Source of the DNA: Deltaproteobacteria bacterium
Lineage (GTDB): Bacteria; Desulfobacterota; Desulfarculia; Adiutricales; Adiutricaceae
Reading direction: 5' to 3'
DNA: 5,978 bases
Assembly (NCBI GenBank): GCA_031257955.1
Contig: JAIRNQ010000207.1
Coordinates: 1-5,978 of the forward strand
Within the stretch, counting starts at the first letter, position 1. Each line of letters begins with the position of its first letter. The translations under genes and the position numbers were made by a program. The notes under the pieces are model-generated. The model was given only the letters and a program-made list of their open reading frames with translations. It searched no databases and was not told where the DNA came from. Below are positions 5,227 through 5,978 of this stretch, piece after piece.

Positions 5227-5254
5227 CCATCGCACGGTATTTTGGGTAACTTCC

Positions 5255-5978
5255 ATGGGTTTTTTCACCGACGATCTCCCCGACTACATCAGCGAACATT
5301 CTTACTTCGGCCCCTTGAAAACCTTTGGCATCAAAGGCGAGCTTAGGTACCTCTCGGCCATCCTGACCGACAACGAGGAAGTTCTGGCCCTGACCAGGGG
5401 CGGGGTGGACGGCCGTTGGTGGATAATGGCCGTGACTAACCTCCGAGTCGTTTTGGTCCACCGCGGCCTAATCTACGGGCTCAAGTATTTAGAAGTCCCT
5501 ATCTTTACCATTAAGTCTGTAAGTTACAAGACCGGTATGTTTTACGGCACCATCTTCATCGACACCGGGGCCGGCACCGTGGTCATGGACTCGATCCATA
5601 AAAAGGCCGCCGCCGAAGTCTCCAGCATCCTTTGCGAGGCCGTGGGCGACACCGCCCATTCCCTCCCCAACGGGGCCCGTTCCACGGTCGTGCTGGACCA
5701 ACTGGAACGCTTGGCCAGCCTCCGGGACAAAGGCGCCCTGACCGAGGCCGAGTTCCTGGCCCAGAAAGAAAAAATCCTGGCCCACCCCGACGTTTCCGCC
5801 ACCCCGGCCAAATATGGCCCCGGCAACGGCGTCAAACCCAAATCCGGCCCCACCGCCAGCTCCAGCTCCAGCTCCAGCTCCAGCCTCAGCACCGACCCCG
5901 CCCGCTCCCGAGCCCGGGTCGAGACCCTCCCCGAGGCCCCGCCCCTCCCTGGCCGCGGCCTGCCCCCGGAGGTCAAAG
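5255..5978 (+). CDS. Bacterial PH-domain plus SHOCT-domain protein, 3' truncated
   Basis: The frame opened by ATG 5255 stays open to the window edge (241 codons), so the stop is outside. Residues about 29-130 look like a bacterial PH (bPH/YokE-like) domain of alternating strands: L37-TDNEEVLALTRGG, I57-MAVTNLRVVLVHRGLIYG, Y78-LEVPIFTIKSVSYKTGMFYGTIFIDTG, then a closing helix. Residues 147-176 are a SHOCT motif (L147-DQLERLASLRDKGALTEAEF, ending KEKILA). The tail from 177 is low-complexity: nine consecutive serines near residues 202-210, then Pro/Arg-rich. No in-frame start lies close upstream; a weak GGG at 5244-5246 precedes the ATG. The architecture suggests a small cytosolic protein in oligomeric or membrane-linked assemblies, but no specific function is known. 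Codon use matches the neighbours. Confidence 0.8.
   Translation, partial: MGFFTDDLPDYISEHSYFGPLKTFGIKGELRYLSAILTDNEEVLALTRGGVDGRWWIMAVTNLRVVLVHRGLIYGLKYLEVPIFTIKSVSYKTGMFYGTIFIDTGAGTVVMDSIHKKAAAEVSSILCEAVGDTAHSLPNGARSTVVLDQLERLASLRDKGALTEAEFLAQKEKILAHPDVSATPAKYGPGNGVKPKSGPTASSSSSSSSSLSTDPARSRARVETLPEAPPLPGRGLPPEVK
5858..5881 (+). repeat. Hexanucleotide repeat (AGCTCC)4 coding for serines
   Basis: Four perfect AGCTCC units, followed by AGC-CTC-AGC, encode alternating AGC and TCC serine codons in the tail of the PH-SHOCT protein. The unit is two codons, so slippage would change linker length without breaking frame. Confidence 0.8.

Larger units (their letters stand above)
4778..5254 (+). other. 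Non-coding stretch between pcm and the PH-SHOCT gene
   Basis: This 477-base gap holds a strong hairpin right after pcm (4783-4821), a 12-bp tandem repeat (4828-4858), a C-rich low-complexity run (about 4890-4935), and two perfect TATAAT boxes (5034-5039 and 5131-5136). It also holds a 10-bp palindrome CGAAATTTCG (5055-5064) and hairpins at 5079-5096 and 5208-5226. Short open frames here look like chance products of low stop density. Confidence 0.6.

Noticed and set aside
5542..5976. Minus-strand frame with a Leu-Glu repeat
   Set aside because: The LELELE run is only the antisense reading of the (AGCTCC)4 serine tract in the PH-SHOCT gene.

Overview
The window is a GC-rich, gene-dense stretch of bacterial chromosome with every recognisable gene on the + strand. 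Codon use is strongly C-biased and GGCC is very frequent. The gene set (a Cds6/NTF2-like tail, AmpG, a queuosine-precursor transporter, a SprT-like/DUF2786 protein, an isoaspartyl methyltransferase and a PH/SHOCT protein) is what I would expect from an uncultured deltaproteobacterium (Desulfobacterota or Desulfovibrio-like). That placement is an inference from gene content and style, not from a marker gene. I see no rRNA, tRNA, CRISPR array, transposase, integrase or phage gene.

Layout. (1) 1-1580: the last 67 residues of a protein with an NTF2-like (Cds6-type) C-terminus, followed by an AmpG-type muropeptide permease whose longest reading overlaps it by 31 bases. Both point to the cell envelope. 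(2) 1581-1996: a 416-base non-coding stretch, AT-rich in its middle. It has a good sigma70-type promoter, an inverted repeat at the predicted transcription start, and a leader of about 200 nt rich in inverted repeats. (3) 1997-2797: a YhhQ/VUT-family queuosine-precursor transporter with a Pro/Ala/Gly-repeat N-terminus. (4) 2906-4777: a two-gene unit with a 3-base gap, made of a SprT-like (HExxH) plus DUF2786 protein and a protein-L-isoaspartate O-methyltransferase. (5) 4778-5254: a 477-base non-coding stretch with a strong GC-rich hairpin just after pcm, a 12-bp tandem repeat, two perfect TATAAT boxes and more hairpins. (6) 5255 to the end: the 5' part of a bacterial PH-domain plus SHOCT-domain gene that runs off the window.

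How the genes may work together. The first two suggest peptidoglycan remodelling and recycling. The transporter feeds tRNA queuosine salvage, and its structured leader is the most notable regulatory feature here. The peptidase-like/DUF2786 protein and the isoaspartyl methyltransferase could form a small unit for damaged protein, though that pairing is inferred only from adjacency. I found no clear new defence or mobile system. The best leads are the transporter leader, the HExxH-DUF2786/pcm pair, and the edge-truncated PH-SHOCT gene.
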